14,676 nt of DNA from Alphaproteobacteria bacterium (lineage in GTDB: Bacteria > Pseudomonadota > Alphaproteobacteria > Rhizobiales > Devosiaceae): contig JAADFY010000222.1 of assembly GCA_013152625.1 (NCBI GenBank), positions 1-14,676 of the forward strand, written 5' to 3'. Position numbers and translations under genes: made by a program. This document shows, in pieces, positions 1 to 6,965 of the stretch. Every line of letters begins with the position of its first letter. Position 1 is the first letter of the stretch. The notes beneath the pieces were generated by a model. The model made no database searches. It worked only from the letters and a program-made list of their open reading frames with translations, and had not been told where the DNA came from.

Positions 1-1002
1 ATGGCCGCCGCCCAGCAATTGGCCCGGGTCGGCCATGAAGTCCACGTTTTTGAACGCGAACCCAGGGCCGGCGGTCTGTTGCGCTACGGTATTCCCGATT
101 TCAAAATGGAAAAACACCACATTGATTTTCGCGTCTCCCAGATGGAGGCCGAAGGGGTCATTTTTCATTATGGGGTCAATATCGGCGTGGACCGGCCTTT
201 AGCTGAACTGCGCTCAACCCACGACGCCGTTTTGTTGTGCGGCGGGGCCGAACACCCAAGGGATGTGGGGGCAAAGGGTCAGGATCTGGCCGGGGTCCAT
301 CTCGCCATGCCTTATCTGGTGCAGCAAAATCGCCGGCTGGGCGGCGAAGACATCTCCAATGAAAAACCCATCATCGCCTATGGCAAGAACGTGGTGGTGG
401 TCGGCGGCGGCGATACGGCCTCGGATTGCGTGGGCACCGCGTTTCGTCAGGGCGCCATCTCGGTCACCCAGATCGACATTCGCCCCGAGCCGCCCCTTAA
501 AGAGGACAAGCTGGCCACCTGGCCAAACTGGGCCATCAAATTGCGCACATCTTCTTCCCAGGCCGAAGGCGCCACCCGGGAATTTCAGGCTGGCACCATT
601 GAAATGATCGGCAAAAAACAACGTGCCCTTGACCGCGCCCATCCGGCTCACGAACAGGCCGGCCAGGGACAGGTCAAACATGTCAAATGTGTCCGCGTCG
701 ACAAGAACCGTCAACCCGTCCCGGGATCGGAATATTATCTGAAAGCCGATCTGGTTCTGCTCGCCATCGGGTTCAGCCACCCGGTGCTTGCCGGCATGCT
801 CGACGAGTTGGGCGCGAAACTGGATACCCGCAAGAATTTGGCCGCCGACACCGACAGCTATCGCACGTCGGTGGACAAGGTCTATACCGCCGGCGACATG
901 CGCCGCGGCCAGTCCCTGATCGTGTGGGCCATCCGCGAGGGGCGGCAGGCGGCCCGGTCGATTGATCTCGACCTGCTTGGCCACACCGACCTGCCGCGCT
1001 AA
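1..1002 (+). CDS. gltD: Glutamate synthase (NADPH) small subunit, 5'-truncated by window edge
   Basis: This is the flavin/NADPH electron-input subunit of glutamate synthase, which passes reducing power to GltB for making glutamate from glutamine and 2-oxoglutarate in the cytoplasm. The 333 visible residues begin just after the first dinucleotide-binding glycine motif, so the ATG at base 1 is internal. The true N-terminus, about 150 residues with the Fe-S cysteines and the start of the FAD fold, lies upstream. Visible family marks are GGLLRYGIPDFKMEK (residues 24-38), a second Rossmann motif VVVVGGGDTASD (131-142) for NADPH, and the C-terminal FAD motif YTAGDMRRGQSLIVWAIREGRQAA. The C-terminus is complete and ends with TAA. 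Related enzymes such as the dihydropyrimidine dehydrogenase N-terminal subunit share the fold, but the DMRRGQSLIVWAI block is typical of GltD. Any gltB partner would lie outside the window. Confidence 0.93.
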   Translation: MAAAQQLARVGHEVHVFEREPRAGGLLRYGIPDFKMEKHHIDFRVSQMEAEGVIFHYGVNIGVDRPLAELRSTHDAVLLCGGAEHPRDVGAKGQDLAGVHLAMPYLVQQNRRLGGEDISNEKPIIAYGKNVVVVGGGDTASDCVGTAFRQGAISVTQIDIRPEPPLKEDKLATWPNWAIKLRTSSSQAEGATREFQAGTIEMIGKKQRALDRAHPAHEQAGQGQVKHVKCVRVDKNRQPVPGSEYYLKADLVLLAIGFSHPVLAGMLDELGAKLDTRKNLAADTDSYRTSVDKVYTAGDMRRGQSLIVWAIREGRQAARSIDLDLLGHTDLPR

Positions 1003-1050
1003 AGCGTGTCACCGATAAGTGGACACCGGTTATCGGACAAATGACACGCG
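1002..1050. repeat. Imperfect inverted repeat (REP-like hairpin) after gltD
   Basis: The outer arms GCGTGTCA (1004-1011) and TGACACGC (1042-1049) pair perfectly. The inner arms CCGATAA (1012-1018) and TTATCGG (1030-1036) also pair, around an 11-base loop, with a 5-base bulge (1037-1041) on the right side. A third copy of the outer word, AAGCGTGTCAC, lies at 1066-1076. No T-tract follows, so it is not a standard intrinsic terminator. The form resembles dispersed palindromic elements found between genes of Hyphomicrobiales-type genomes; that family assignment is from memory. It could also end gltD transcription with Rho or protect the 3' end. Confidence 0.6.
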
Positions 1051-1118
1051 GCAGGAAAAGACTACAAGCGTGTCACGGACCCATGAACGGGGCAATTTGG
1101 TCAGCGCAATGGTTCGGG

Positions 1119-2456
1119 TCAGAACCCCGATGTCTGGCCACCTGCTTCGATCAGCGCTTCAATGCTAAGCGCCTGCACGATGGATCCGGGCATCATCGGC
1201 CCCTGCATGGCCGCCAGATCGGCCTCCGGGCCGGTATCCGGACCGGTATCCGCCGACGGGTCGACCCCAACCCCGAACGCATCGGCCCGCCCCACGGGCG
1301 CCGCCATCATCCGCGCCAGATCAATAGCCCCGTCCGTGTTGCCGCCAGCCCCGGCCAATTCGCCAAAGGCCCGTGACGGTTCATTCAACGACAAAACCGC
1401 ACCGGCGATCTCTAAAAGCCGCGCCTGCCCCAGGCCCTGAAAAGGCGGGCGCTGCAACCCCTGGGCATCGGTTCCCGCTAAAGGATCGGCCACCGCCACC
1501 GACAGCGCCCCGCCGCGATAAAACAGCCGCACGGCCTTGTCGACGAAAAACGCCACCTTGTCCGAACCGGCGGTGGCAAAATGAATACCGTCGCCTTTAC
1601 GCATGCGCGCCGCCTGTCCGTTCAAATCGGGGCCGTTGGCCGTAAACCCGCCGTTTTCATCAACGAACCGCTCGTAGATATCGACGAATTCCGCCCCCGC
1701 CGCTGAACTTGCCGCCCGCTGGATCGAGCTGATCTGGGCGATCGCAGCCGAATAGGCCGGTGCCCGCATCGGCGGCAGGCCCACCCAGATCGCCGGTTTG
1801 CCCGCCCCCTGCAATTGCCGGAAAATTCTTTTCAGGCGGCGCTGATATTCCTGCCGCCAGGGCTCGGTCAACGGCGCTGCCCGGCCCCCGTCGGACAAAA
1901 GGATTTCCTGCCGGTCGTTTATCCCCACAATCACCACCACAAGATCAAACTGATCCGCGCTGATCGCCTCGGATATCGCCGTTTCCCAATCATAAAAATC
2001 ACTGCGCACCAGCCCCGAGGACCCCACCCCCATGCCTACGATTTCAAGGTCCGGATCGTCGGCATAGAACCGGCCCAGGGCCCGCGCCAGATCCACCGCC
2101 AGCGAATCACCGATTACCGCCAGCCGGGTTGCGCCCTCGTTCTTGACCGCCTCCACCACCAAAGGCGCTGGCCTGGACGCCGGGGCCGCCGGGGGTCGCT
2201 GCACCTGTTTGGGGGCCGGCGCCGGCGCTGTTTCGGGCGGCGGGTTTCGGTTCCCGAACAAAATATCAAACAGCGACCGGCGCTGGGCAACCTCATAGCG
2301 GTCCGGTGCTGCTTTGGTCAGGATCGGCAAAACAGGTGCGGCGCCCGGTACTACCGGCCCGGCCGGGGCGCTCAAACCGGCCATCACGCCCGGTGCCGCG
2401 GCCCACAACGCAACGGCTAACAGTCCAGCAGGGATATAACGCCAAATCCTATTCAT
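1119..2456 (-). CDS. Exported SGNH/GDSL-family hydrolase (DUF459-like)
   Basis: A probable periplasmic or membrane-anchored SGNH-fold protein of 445 residues. The reading frame stays open up to 2603, but that start would overlap galE. The ATG at 2456 gives a clean N-terminal hydrophobic segment (MNRIWRYIPAGLLAVALW), so I chose it, although no strong ribosome site is visible. After a Pro/Ala-rich linker (about 70-100) the SGNH blocks are VIGDSLAVDL with Ser118, VGMGVGSSGL for the glycine block, VVIVGIND with Asn180, and GDGIHF with Asp289 and His292. All four catalytic positions are therefore present. About 125 residues follow the His block and end in a Gly/Asp-rich tail I cannot assign. The family acts as esterases or acetyl-transfer partners on envelope glycans. 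The position 82 bases behind galE fits an envelope role, but the substrate is unknown. Confidence 0.8.
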   Translation of the reverse strand: MNRIWRYIPAGLLAVALWAAAPGVMAGLSAPAGPVVPGAAPVLPILTKAAPDRYEVAQRRSLFDILFGNRNPPPETAPAPAPKQVQRPPAAPASRPAPLVVEAVKNEGATRLAVIGDSLAVDLARALGRFYADDPDLEIVGMGVGSSGLVRSDFYDWETAISEAISADQFDLVVVIVGINDRQEILLSDGGRAAPLTEPWRQEYQRRLKRIFRQLQGAGKPAIWVGLPPMRAPAYSAAIAQISSIQRAASSAAGAEFVDIYERFVDENGGFTANGPDLNGQAARMRKGDGIHFATAGSDKVAFFVDKAVRLFYRGGALSVAVADPLAGTDAQGLQRPPFQGLGQARLLEIAGAVLSLNEPSRAFGELAGAGGNTDGAIDLARMMAAPVGRADAFGVGVDPSADTGPDTGPEADLAAMQGPMMPGSIVQALSIEALIEAGGQTSGF

Positions 2457-2538
2457 GCGCGCCAGCGTGCCCGGTATCGGCGGCAATTCCAAGGCAAGTT
2501 TTACTCCCCCGGTCCGCCAGCCTGATCCGCCCGCCCGC

Positions 2539-3540
2539 TCAGCCAAGTGGCGGCGGATCATTGCGGGTGCCAAGATGCTTTTCCCATTCAAACGCGGTGG
2601 CAACGATTTCCTCTAGGCTGTCATGGGCGGGTTGCCATCCCAGTTGCGTGCGCACCCGGTCGGCCAGCGCAACAATCGCGGCCGGGTCCCCGGCCCGCCG
2701 GCCAACCTCGGTTACGGCAAAATCGACCCCGGTTACCGCCTTGACCGTGTCGATGACCTCGCGAACCGAAAAGCCGCGCCCATAGCCGCAATTTAAGGTT
2801 ATGCTTGCCCCCCCACCGCGCAGATGATCGAGCAGCAGCCCATGGGCGGCAACCAGATCGCTCACATGGATATAGTCGCGAATGCCGGTCCCGTCGGATG
2901 TATCAAAATCGGTGCCGAAAATCTGCATTTCATCCCGCTGTCCGAGCGCGGTCTGACACGCCACCTTGATCAAATGAGTGGCGAACGGGGTGGACTGGCC
3001 AAGCCGCCCCGCCGGATCGGCCCCGGCCACGTTGAAGTAGCGCAAGATCCCATAGGTTAAATCCGACGACGCCGCCACGTCGGCCAGCATCCACTCGCTC
3101 ATCAGTTTTGAGCGCCCATAGGGCGAAAGGGGGTCAAGGGCCGCCGTTTCGGAAACCGGTTCCGCCCCGGCCATACCGTAAACAGCCGCGGTTGATGAGA
3201 AAATGAAATTCTCGACACCCCCGGCCACCGCGTTTTCGATCAGCGACCGGGTGACGCAGGTATTGTTGGCATAATATTTCAAAGGGTCCGTCACCGATTC
3301 CGGCACGATAATCGACCCGGCGAAGTGCACGATATCGCAAATATGGTGGTCCTGGATCACCGAGGCCATTCTGGCGCTGTCGCCCACATCGGCCTCAATA
3401 AAGCGAACCCGTTTGTCCACCGACCAGGCAAAGCCGGTCACCAGATTGTCCACCACTACCACATCGTGGCCCTCATCGGCCAGCATCAGCGCCATGTGTC
3501 CGCCAATATAACCGGCGCCGCCGGTCACTAAAATCGCCAT
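2539..3540 (-). CDS. galE: UDP-glucose 4-epimerase
   Basis: GalE interconverts UDP-glucose and UDP-galactose with tightly bound NAD, supplying galactosyl units for surface polysaccharide. The 333-residue length is normal. An extended short-chain dehydrogenase fold is visible: the NAD motif VTGGAGYIGGHM (residues 5-16), Asp31 after the second strand for ribose binding, FSSTAAVYG (114-122) with the catalytic Ser/Thr, and YGRSK (141-145) with the Tyr/Lys pair. The block LRYFNVAGADPAGRLGQ, RDYIHVSDL and the CGYGRGFSVREVI stretch are characteristic of GalE rather than other epimerases. It is divergent from galU across 123 bases, and the SGNH gene follows on the same strand, so the two may be co-transcribed. 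It ends with TGA. Confidence 0.94.
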   Translation of the reverse strand: MAILVTGGAGYIGGHMALMLADEGHDVVVVDNLVTGFAWSVDKRVRFIEADVGDSARMASVIQDHHICDIVHFAGSIIVPESVTDPLKYYANNTCVTRSLIENAVAGGVENFIFSSTAAVYGMAGAEPVSETAALDPLSPYGRSKLMSEWMLADVAASSDLTYGILRYFNVAGADPAGRLGQSTPFATHLIKVACQTALGQRDEMQIFGTDFDTSDGTGIRDYIHVSDLVAAHGLLLDHLRGGGASITLNCGYGRGFSVREVIDTVKAVTGVDFAVTEVGRRAGDPAAIVALADRVRTQLGWQPAHDSLEEIVATAFEWEKHLGTRNDPPPLG

Positions 3541-3604
3541 TTCGTTCAGCCTGACTTAATCGGTTTGCCTCTATTTGTACCGCGCCGACCCTATCGGTCA
3601 CGGG

Positions 3605-3610
3605 TTGACA
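3605..3610 (+). promoter_or_regulatory. Possible -35 element for galU (TTGACA)
   Basis: A perfect TTGACA lies 54 bases before the galU start in the galE-galU intergenic region. No good -10 hexamer sits at 16-18 bases; the nearest AT-containing words (CATACC, TAAATT) are too far away. The element may belong to a promoter with a poor -10 or be chance. Confidence 0.3.
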
Positions 3611-3663
3611 TTGGCTTAGCGCGCTGGCGCCATACCGTAAATTTGCGGTGAAGAGGTGAACGA

Positions 3664-4560
3664 ATGAAAAACACAAAAGTACGCACAGCGGTTTTCCCCG
3701 TGGCCGGGCTTGGCACCCGGTTCCTGCCCGCCACCAAAGCCATGCCCAAGGAAATGCTGCCGGTGGTGGACCGGCCCCTGATCCAGTATGCGGTGGATGA
3801 GGCCCGCGAGGCCGGCATTGAGCATTTTGTGTTTGTCACCGGGCGCAACAAAGCGGTCATCGAAGACCATTTCGACCGCCAGTTTGAGCTGGAAGCCCAC
3901 CTTGCCGAACGCAACAAAAGCGCAGAACTCGATGCGCTGCGCGCCGACCTGCCCAAGCCCGGGCAATCCAGTTTCACCCGCCAGCAGGAGCCGCTGGGGC
4001 TCGGCAATGCGGTATGGTGCGCCCGCGACATTGTTGGCAACGCGCCTTTTGCCCTGTTGTTGCCCGATATGCTGATACTGGCCCGCCCCGGCGCCCTTAC
4101 CCAGATGATCAAAGCCTATGAACAAAATGCGGGCAATGTGGTTGCCGTTGAACAGGTGGACCCCGCCGAAGTTTCCGCATACGGCGTTGTCGGGCGCGGA
4201 GCCGGTGACAATTCCGGGTTTGCGATCACCGAAATGGTTGAAAAACCGCCGGTTGGATCCGCGCCGTCCAACCTGATCATTTCAGGGCGCTATATCCTGC
4301 AGCCGGAAATCTTTGACCTGCTCGGCCAGCACACCAGAGGCGCCGGCGGTGAAATTCAACTAACCGACGCCATGCAAAAGCTGATGGAAAGCCAGAAATT
4401 CACCGGTGTAGAATTTGTCGGTCGGACCTTTGATTGCGGCTCCAAGGTCGGGTTTTTAACCGCCAACGTGGCCTATGCCTTGGATCGCCCCGATATTGCG
4501 GAAGATTTCATGGCCGAATTGCAAAAACTGACCGGCGCCATTCCCGCCAAATCCGGGTAA
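3664..4560 (+). CDS. galU: UTP--glucose-1-phosphate uridylyltransferase
   Basis: GalU makes UDP-glucose from UTP and glucose-1-phosphate in the cytoplasm, the entry point for many exopolysaccharide, lipopolysaccharide and periplasmic glucan pathways. The protein is 298 residues, the normal length. The nucleotide-binding signature AVFPVAGLGTRFLPATKAMPKEMLP (9-33) is intact, followed by QYAVDEA, the sugar-phosphate region EPLGLGNAVWCAR, the LLLPDML metal/nucleotide block, EKPP, SGRYIL, and GGEIQLTDA. The start is supported by AGAGGTG at 3652-3658, 5 bases before the ATG. It is divergent from galE, whose product uses the GalU product UDP-glucose. It converges on the outer-membrane gene with only 13 bases between stop codons, and no terminator hairpin is visible there. 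Confidence 0.95.
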   Translation: MKNTKVRTAVFPVAGLGTRFLPATKAMPKEMLPVVDRPLIQYAVDEAREAGIEHFVFVTGRNKAVIEDHFDRQFELEAHLAERNKSAELDALRADLPKPGQSSFTRQQEPLGLGNAVWCARDIVGNAPFALLLPDMLILARPGALTQMIKAYEQNAGNVVAVEQVDPAEVSAYGVVGRGAGDNSGFAITEMVEKPPVGSAPSNLIISGRYILQPEIFDLLGQHTRGAGGEIQLTDAMQKLMESQKFTGVEFVGRTFDCGSKVGFLTANVAYALDRPDIAEDFMAELQKLTGAIPAKSG

Positions 4561-4573
4561 CAACTCAGGAATT

Positions 4574-5764
4574 CTAGCGGGCAAACACCAGCCCCGCTTC
4601 AATCGTTTGCCGGCTCGATTGCCCGTCCACACTGTCGTCGGTAAACGTATAACGGTAATCGGTAGTCAACGACATGAACCGGTTGATGGCAAAATCCAGA
4701 CCAGCCCCGGCGCCGGCCACCATTTGCGTATCGGGCAGGCCCGCATACCGGGTCGCCGCCAGCGAGCCCGATCCCCGAAGCGTCAGTTTTTCGGTGACGG
4801 CAAAGCTGGCATTTACACCAGCGCTTTGCTCGGTTTGGGTGGTGGCTCCGGGCCGGGTGGATACGTCCAGATTGCTGCCGGCGAAAATATCCAGCGCCAG
4901 ACCACGACCCCCGGACCAGTTGGCCGCCCCGTTCCAGCCAAAAGCCAGTGTTTCTGCAAGTGCGGGATCGTCAAAACCGCGCCGGGTGGCACCCACCGCC
5001 AGTTCAGCACCAAAACTGGTCCCGCGGGCGTATCCGACGCCTATTCGCCCTTCAAGAATTGTCCCGTCCATAAACACCCCAAGGCTGGGCGAGGGTGCAT
5101 CAAACCGGTCCCGGGCGTAGCTCCAGTCGGCAAACACCCCGACCAGCGGTGTTAATTCAAACCCCACCCGGCTGTTCGCGCTAAGCACAAACCGGTTCCG
5201 GTCCGCGTTGCTGACCAGCGTGTCATCCTCAAGCACACTTAAGCCAAATATCTCCCGCGCCACACCGAGCCCGAACGTCGATTGCAACCGGCCCACCGAG
5301 TTCTCGATGCGTATCGACCCGTCAAATCCGGTTCGCAACGGGGCAATGGCCACAGTGGCTGGCAGTCCGCTGTCCGCTGGATCAAGGCGGGATAAATCGA
5401 TGCCGGCTTCACCAAAAACCGCCAACCCTCCCCCTATTCGCCGCTCGCCGTTCAGCCGGGCATCAAACCCCTCAACGATGGTGTCCCCCTGCATGGGGAC
5501 CACATAGTCGGTGCCAAAATCAAGCGAGGCGGAAGCGCCCACCCCCTCATAGCTGATCCGGGTCTGCGGCCGCACGGTAAGGGAAAAAACACCGCTCTCG
5601 CCCTGACGAAAATCAGCGCTGCCGCGCAACGTTATGGTGCTGGTGACATCGAACGCCGGATCGCCGCCATTTTGCCCCGAAAACCCCAGCGCGGGCGCAG
5701 CAGCCAGTGCTGCGGTCACCACAAAGATCGGGCCGCAAAACCATGGATGCAAACGATGATTCAT
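4574..5764 (-). CDS. Outer-membrane beta-barrel protein, function unknown
   Basis: A 396-residue exported protein. From the ATG at 5764 it begins with a signal peptide (MNHRLHPWFCG, then a hydrophobic run to about Ala-Leu-Gly-Phe near residue 28). A TTG at 5797 would add 11 polar residues ahead of this and is less likely. The remainder alternates polar and hydrophobic residues in short strands separated by Gly/Asp/Asn-rich turns, for example around SADFRQGESGVFSLTVRP, RISYEGVGASASLDFGTDY and DYRYTFTDDSVDGQSSRQ. This is the pattern of a beta-barrel, similar to the putative beta-barrel porin families often seen near polysaccharide genes. The C-terminus is GLVFAR, so the usual terminal Phe/Trp is not the last residue but lies two before it. 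Proximity to galU and galE suggests an envelope link; this is inference. Confidence 0.7.
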   Translation of the reverse strand: MNHRLHPWFCGPIFVVTAALAAAPALGFSGQNGGDPAFDVTSTITLRGSADFRQGESGVFSLTVRPQTRISYEGVGASASLDFGTDYVVPMQGDTIVEGFDARLNGERRIGGGLAVFGEAGIDLSRLDPADSGLPATVAIAPLRTGFDGSIRIENSVGRLQSTFGLGVAREIFGLSVLEDDTLVSNADRNRFVLSANSRVGFELTPLVGVFADWSYARDRFDAPSPSLGVFMDGTILEGRIGVGYARGTSFGAELAVGATRRGFDDPALAETLAFGWNGAANWSGGRGLALDIFAGSNLDVSTRPGATTQTEQSAGVNASFAVTEKLTLRGSGSLAATRYAGLPDTQMVAGAGAGLDFAINRFMSLTTDYRYTFTDDSVDGQSSRQTIEAGLVFAR

Positions 5765-5812
5765 GCCCGGTTCCGCCAATGACGAAGGAACTGCCAACTT
5801 CTCTGATTGTGG

Positions 5813-5827
5813 TTAACGAAACCTTTA
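5813..5827 (-). promoter_or_regulatory. CtrA-like box upstream of the outer-membrane gene
   Basis: On the minus strand the sequence reads TAAA-N7-TTAA followed by CC, one mismatch from the alphaproteobacterial CtrA consensus TTAA-N7-TTAA. It lies about 49-63 bases before the start at 5764, where a promoter-proximal activator would sit. The match alone is weak evidence. Confidence 0.3.
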
Positions 5828-5925
5828 CGAAACCCCTTGGCGCAATACCCGTGTTCACCCGGTGTTAACGATAGCGCCAGATGACCGCCCGGCGCGACGC
5901 CTGGGGGGCATCCCCCCCGTAACGG

Positions 5926-5940
5926 TTAATCGCGCCTTAG
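5926..5940 (+). promoter_or_regulatory. Second CtrA-like box in the motA/outer-membrane intergenic region
   Basis: TTAA-TCGCGCC-TTAG, one mismatch from TTAA-N7-TTAA. It lies in the same 417-base divergent region (5765-6181) as the box at 5813-5827, about 240 bases before motA. Motility genes are commonly CtrA-controlled in this class, but function here is unproven. Confidence 0.25.
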
Positions 5941-6030
5941 GACCACCCGCATAATGTGAACCATTCAAGCGTGTCGGCCCGGCGTTTATTCGAAGCGTTA
6001 GGCGTTTGTTCAAAGCGTTTCAGGCCGTCA

Positions 6031-6070
6031 GATTGGCAATGCGGACAACCCGGAGCTTTGTCCGCCAATC
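6031..6070. repeat. Imperfect inverted repeat upstream of motA
   Basis: GCGGACAA (6041-6048) pairs with TTGTCCGC (6058-6065) across a 9-base loop. GATTG (6031-6035) pairs with CAATC (6066-6070), leaving a 5-base bulge (GCAAT) on the left. This two-stem form with a 5-base bulge parallels the hairpin after gltD, where the bulge is on the right arm. Just upstream, 5967-5975 repeats the word AAGCGTGTC seen twice near 1002-1076. Confidence 0.55.
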
Positions 6071-6082
6071 AAACGGAAAGCG

Positions 6083-6100
6083 GTTTTCCAGTTGGAAAAC
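6083..6100. repeat. Short inverted repeat GTTTTCC-AGTT-GGAAAAC
   Basis: Perfect 7-base arms around a 4-base loop, 82 bases before motA. It sits between two other palindromes. A run of A (6104-6110) follows rather than T, so it does not read as a plus-strand terminator. Confidence 0.5.
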
Positions 6101-6124
6101 GCGAAAAAAATAGAGACCCGGAGC

Positions 6125-6149
6125 CCGGTTTTGATCAGATCAAAACCGG
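6125..6149. repeat. Near-perfect 25-base palindrome before motA
   Basis: CCGGTTTTGATC (6125-6136) and GATCAAAACCGG (6138-6149) are exact reverse complements around a single A. The right edge is 32 bases from the motA ATG, so the element lies in the probable leader or promoter. It could be an operator for a dimeric regulator, a transcript hairpin, or one copy of a dispersed palindromic element. No T-tract follows. Confidence 0.65.
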
Positions 6150-6181
6150 ATTTGCGCCAATGTAGTATGGAGTAAACCAAG

Positions 6182-6952
6182 ATGGATCTGGCGACAATAA
6201 TCGGCATTGGTGCCGGCCTTGCCGTGCTGTTCATCGCCATATTCATGGGCGGCTCCATGGCCCAGTTCATCGACTTGCCGGCCATGTTCATTGTGCTCGG
6301 CGGCGGGTTTTCCGCCACACTGATCCGCTTTCCCCTCGCCGGCATTGGCAAGGCACTGGTCACCGGCGGCAAGGTTGCCTTCAAACACAAGAAAATCGAC
6401 CCCCGCGATCTGATCACCAAGATCTCCGAAATGGGCGACATTGTGCGCCGTCAGGGGCCCCTCGGACTTGAAGGTATCGAGATTGACGAGCCAAACCTGA
6501 AAAAAGGCTCCCAGCTTGTCGCCGATGGGTATGACGCTGCATTCATACGTGAATCCATGGAACTGGAGCGGGACCAGTTCATCTCCCGGCTGACTGAAGG
6601 CAAGCGTGTGTTCAAGGCCCTCGGCGACAGCGCCCCCGCCTTTGGCATGATCGGCACCCTTGTCGGTCTGGTTCAGATGCTGGCCAACATGGACGACCCG
6701 TCGGCCATTGGCCCGGCCATGGCCGTGGCCCTGCTCACCACTTTGTATGGCGCTGTCATTGCCAACCTGATCTGTTTGCCCCTGGTGGACAAGCTCGATG
6801 CCAAGCTCGATGTCGAAGAGATCAACCAGACCCTGATTATTGATGGAATCATGTCCATCCGCGAAGGCAAGTCACCCAACCTGATCCGGGAGATGCTGGG
6901 CGCCTACCTGCCTGAAAACCAGCGCGACGCTCTGCTGGAGGAAGCCGCCTAG
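6182..6952 (+). CDS. motA: Flagellar stator protein MotA/PomA
   Basis: This is the inner-membrane stator subunit that couples ion flow to rotation of the flagellar motor together with MotB. Its 256 residues resemble the PomA branch: it starts MDLATIIGIG, and carries the cytoplasmic loop with RRQGPLGLE (89-97) holding charged rotor-contact residues. The third and fourth membrane segments contain GDSAPAFGMIGTLVGLVQML and DDPSAIGPAMAVALLTTLYG. Thr159 and Thr186/187 fall at the positions that in Vibrio PomA (Thr158, Thr186) line the sodium path, so sodium drive is possible but not shown. The start is supported by GGAG at 6169-6172, nine bases ahead of the ATG. motB follows after 13 bases. It ends with TAG. 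Confidence 0.93.
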   Translation: MDLATIIGIGAGLAVLFIAIFMGGSMAQFIDLPAMFIVLGGGFSATLIRFPLAGIGKALVTGGKVAFKHKKIDPRDLITKISEMGDIVRRQGPLGLEGIEIDEPNLKKGSQLVADGYDAAFIRESMELERDQFISRLTEGKRVFKALGDSAPAFGMIGTLVGLVQMLANMDDPSAIGPAMAVALLTTLYGAVIANLICLPLVDKLDAKLDVEEINQTLIIDGIMSIREGKSPNLIREMLGAYLPENQRDALLEEAA

Positions 6953-6965
6953 CGCGGCGCACACC

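Noticed and set aside
214..984. Open frame of 256 codons on the minus strand inside gltD
   Set aside because: It is fully antisense to strong GltD motifs and shows no recognisable family.
5903..5918. GGGGGG-CAT-CCCCCC as a terminator for the divergent genes
   Set aside because: No T-tract follows on either strand and both neighbouring genes start, rather than end, on either side of this region.
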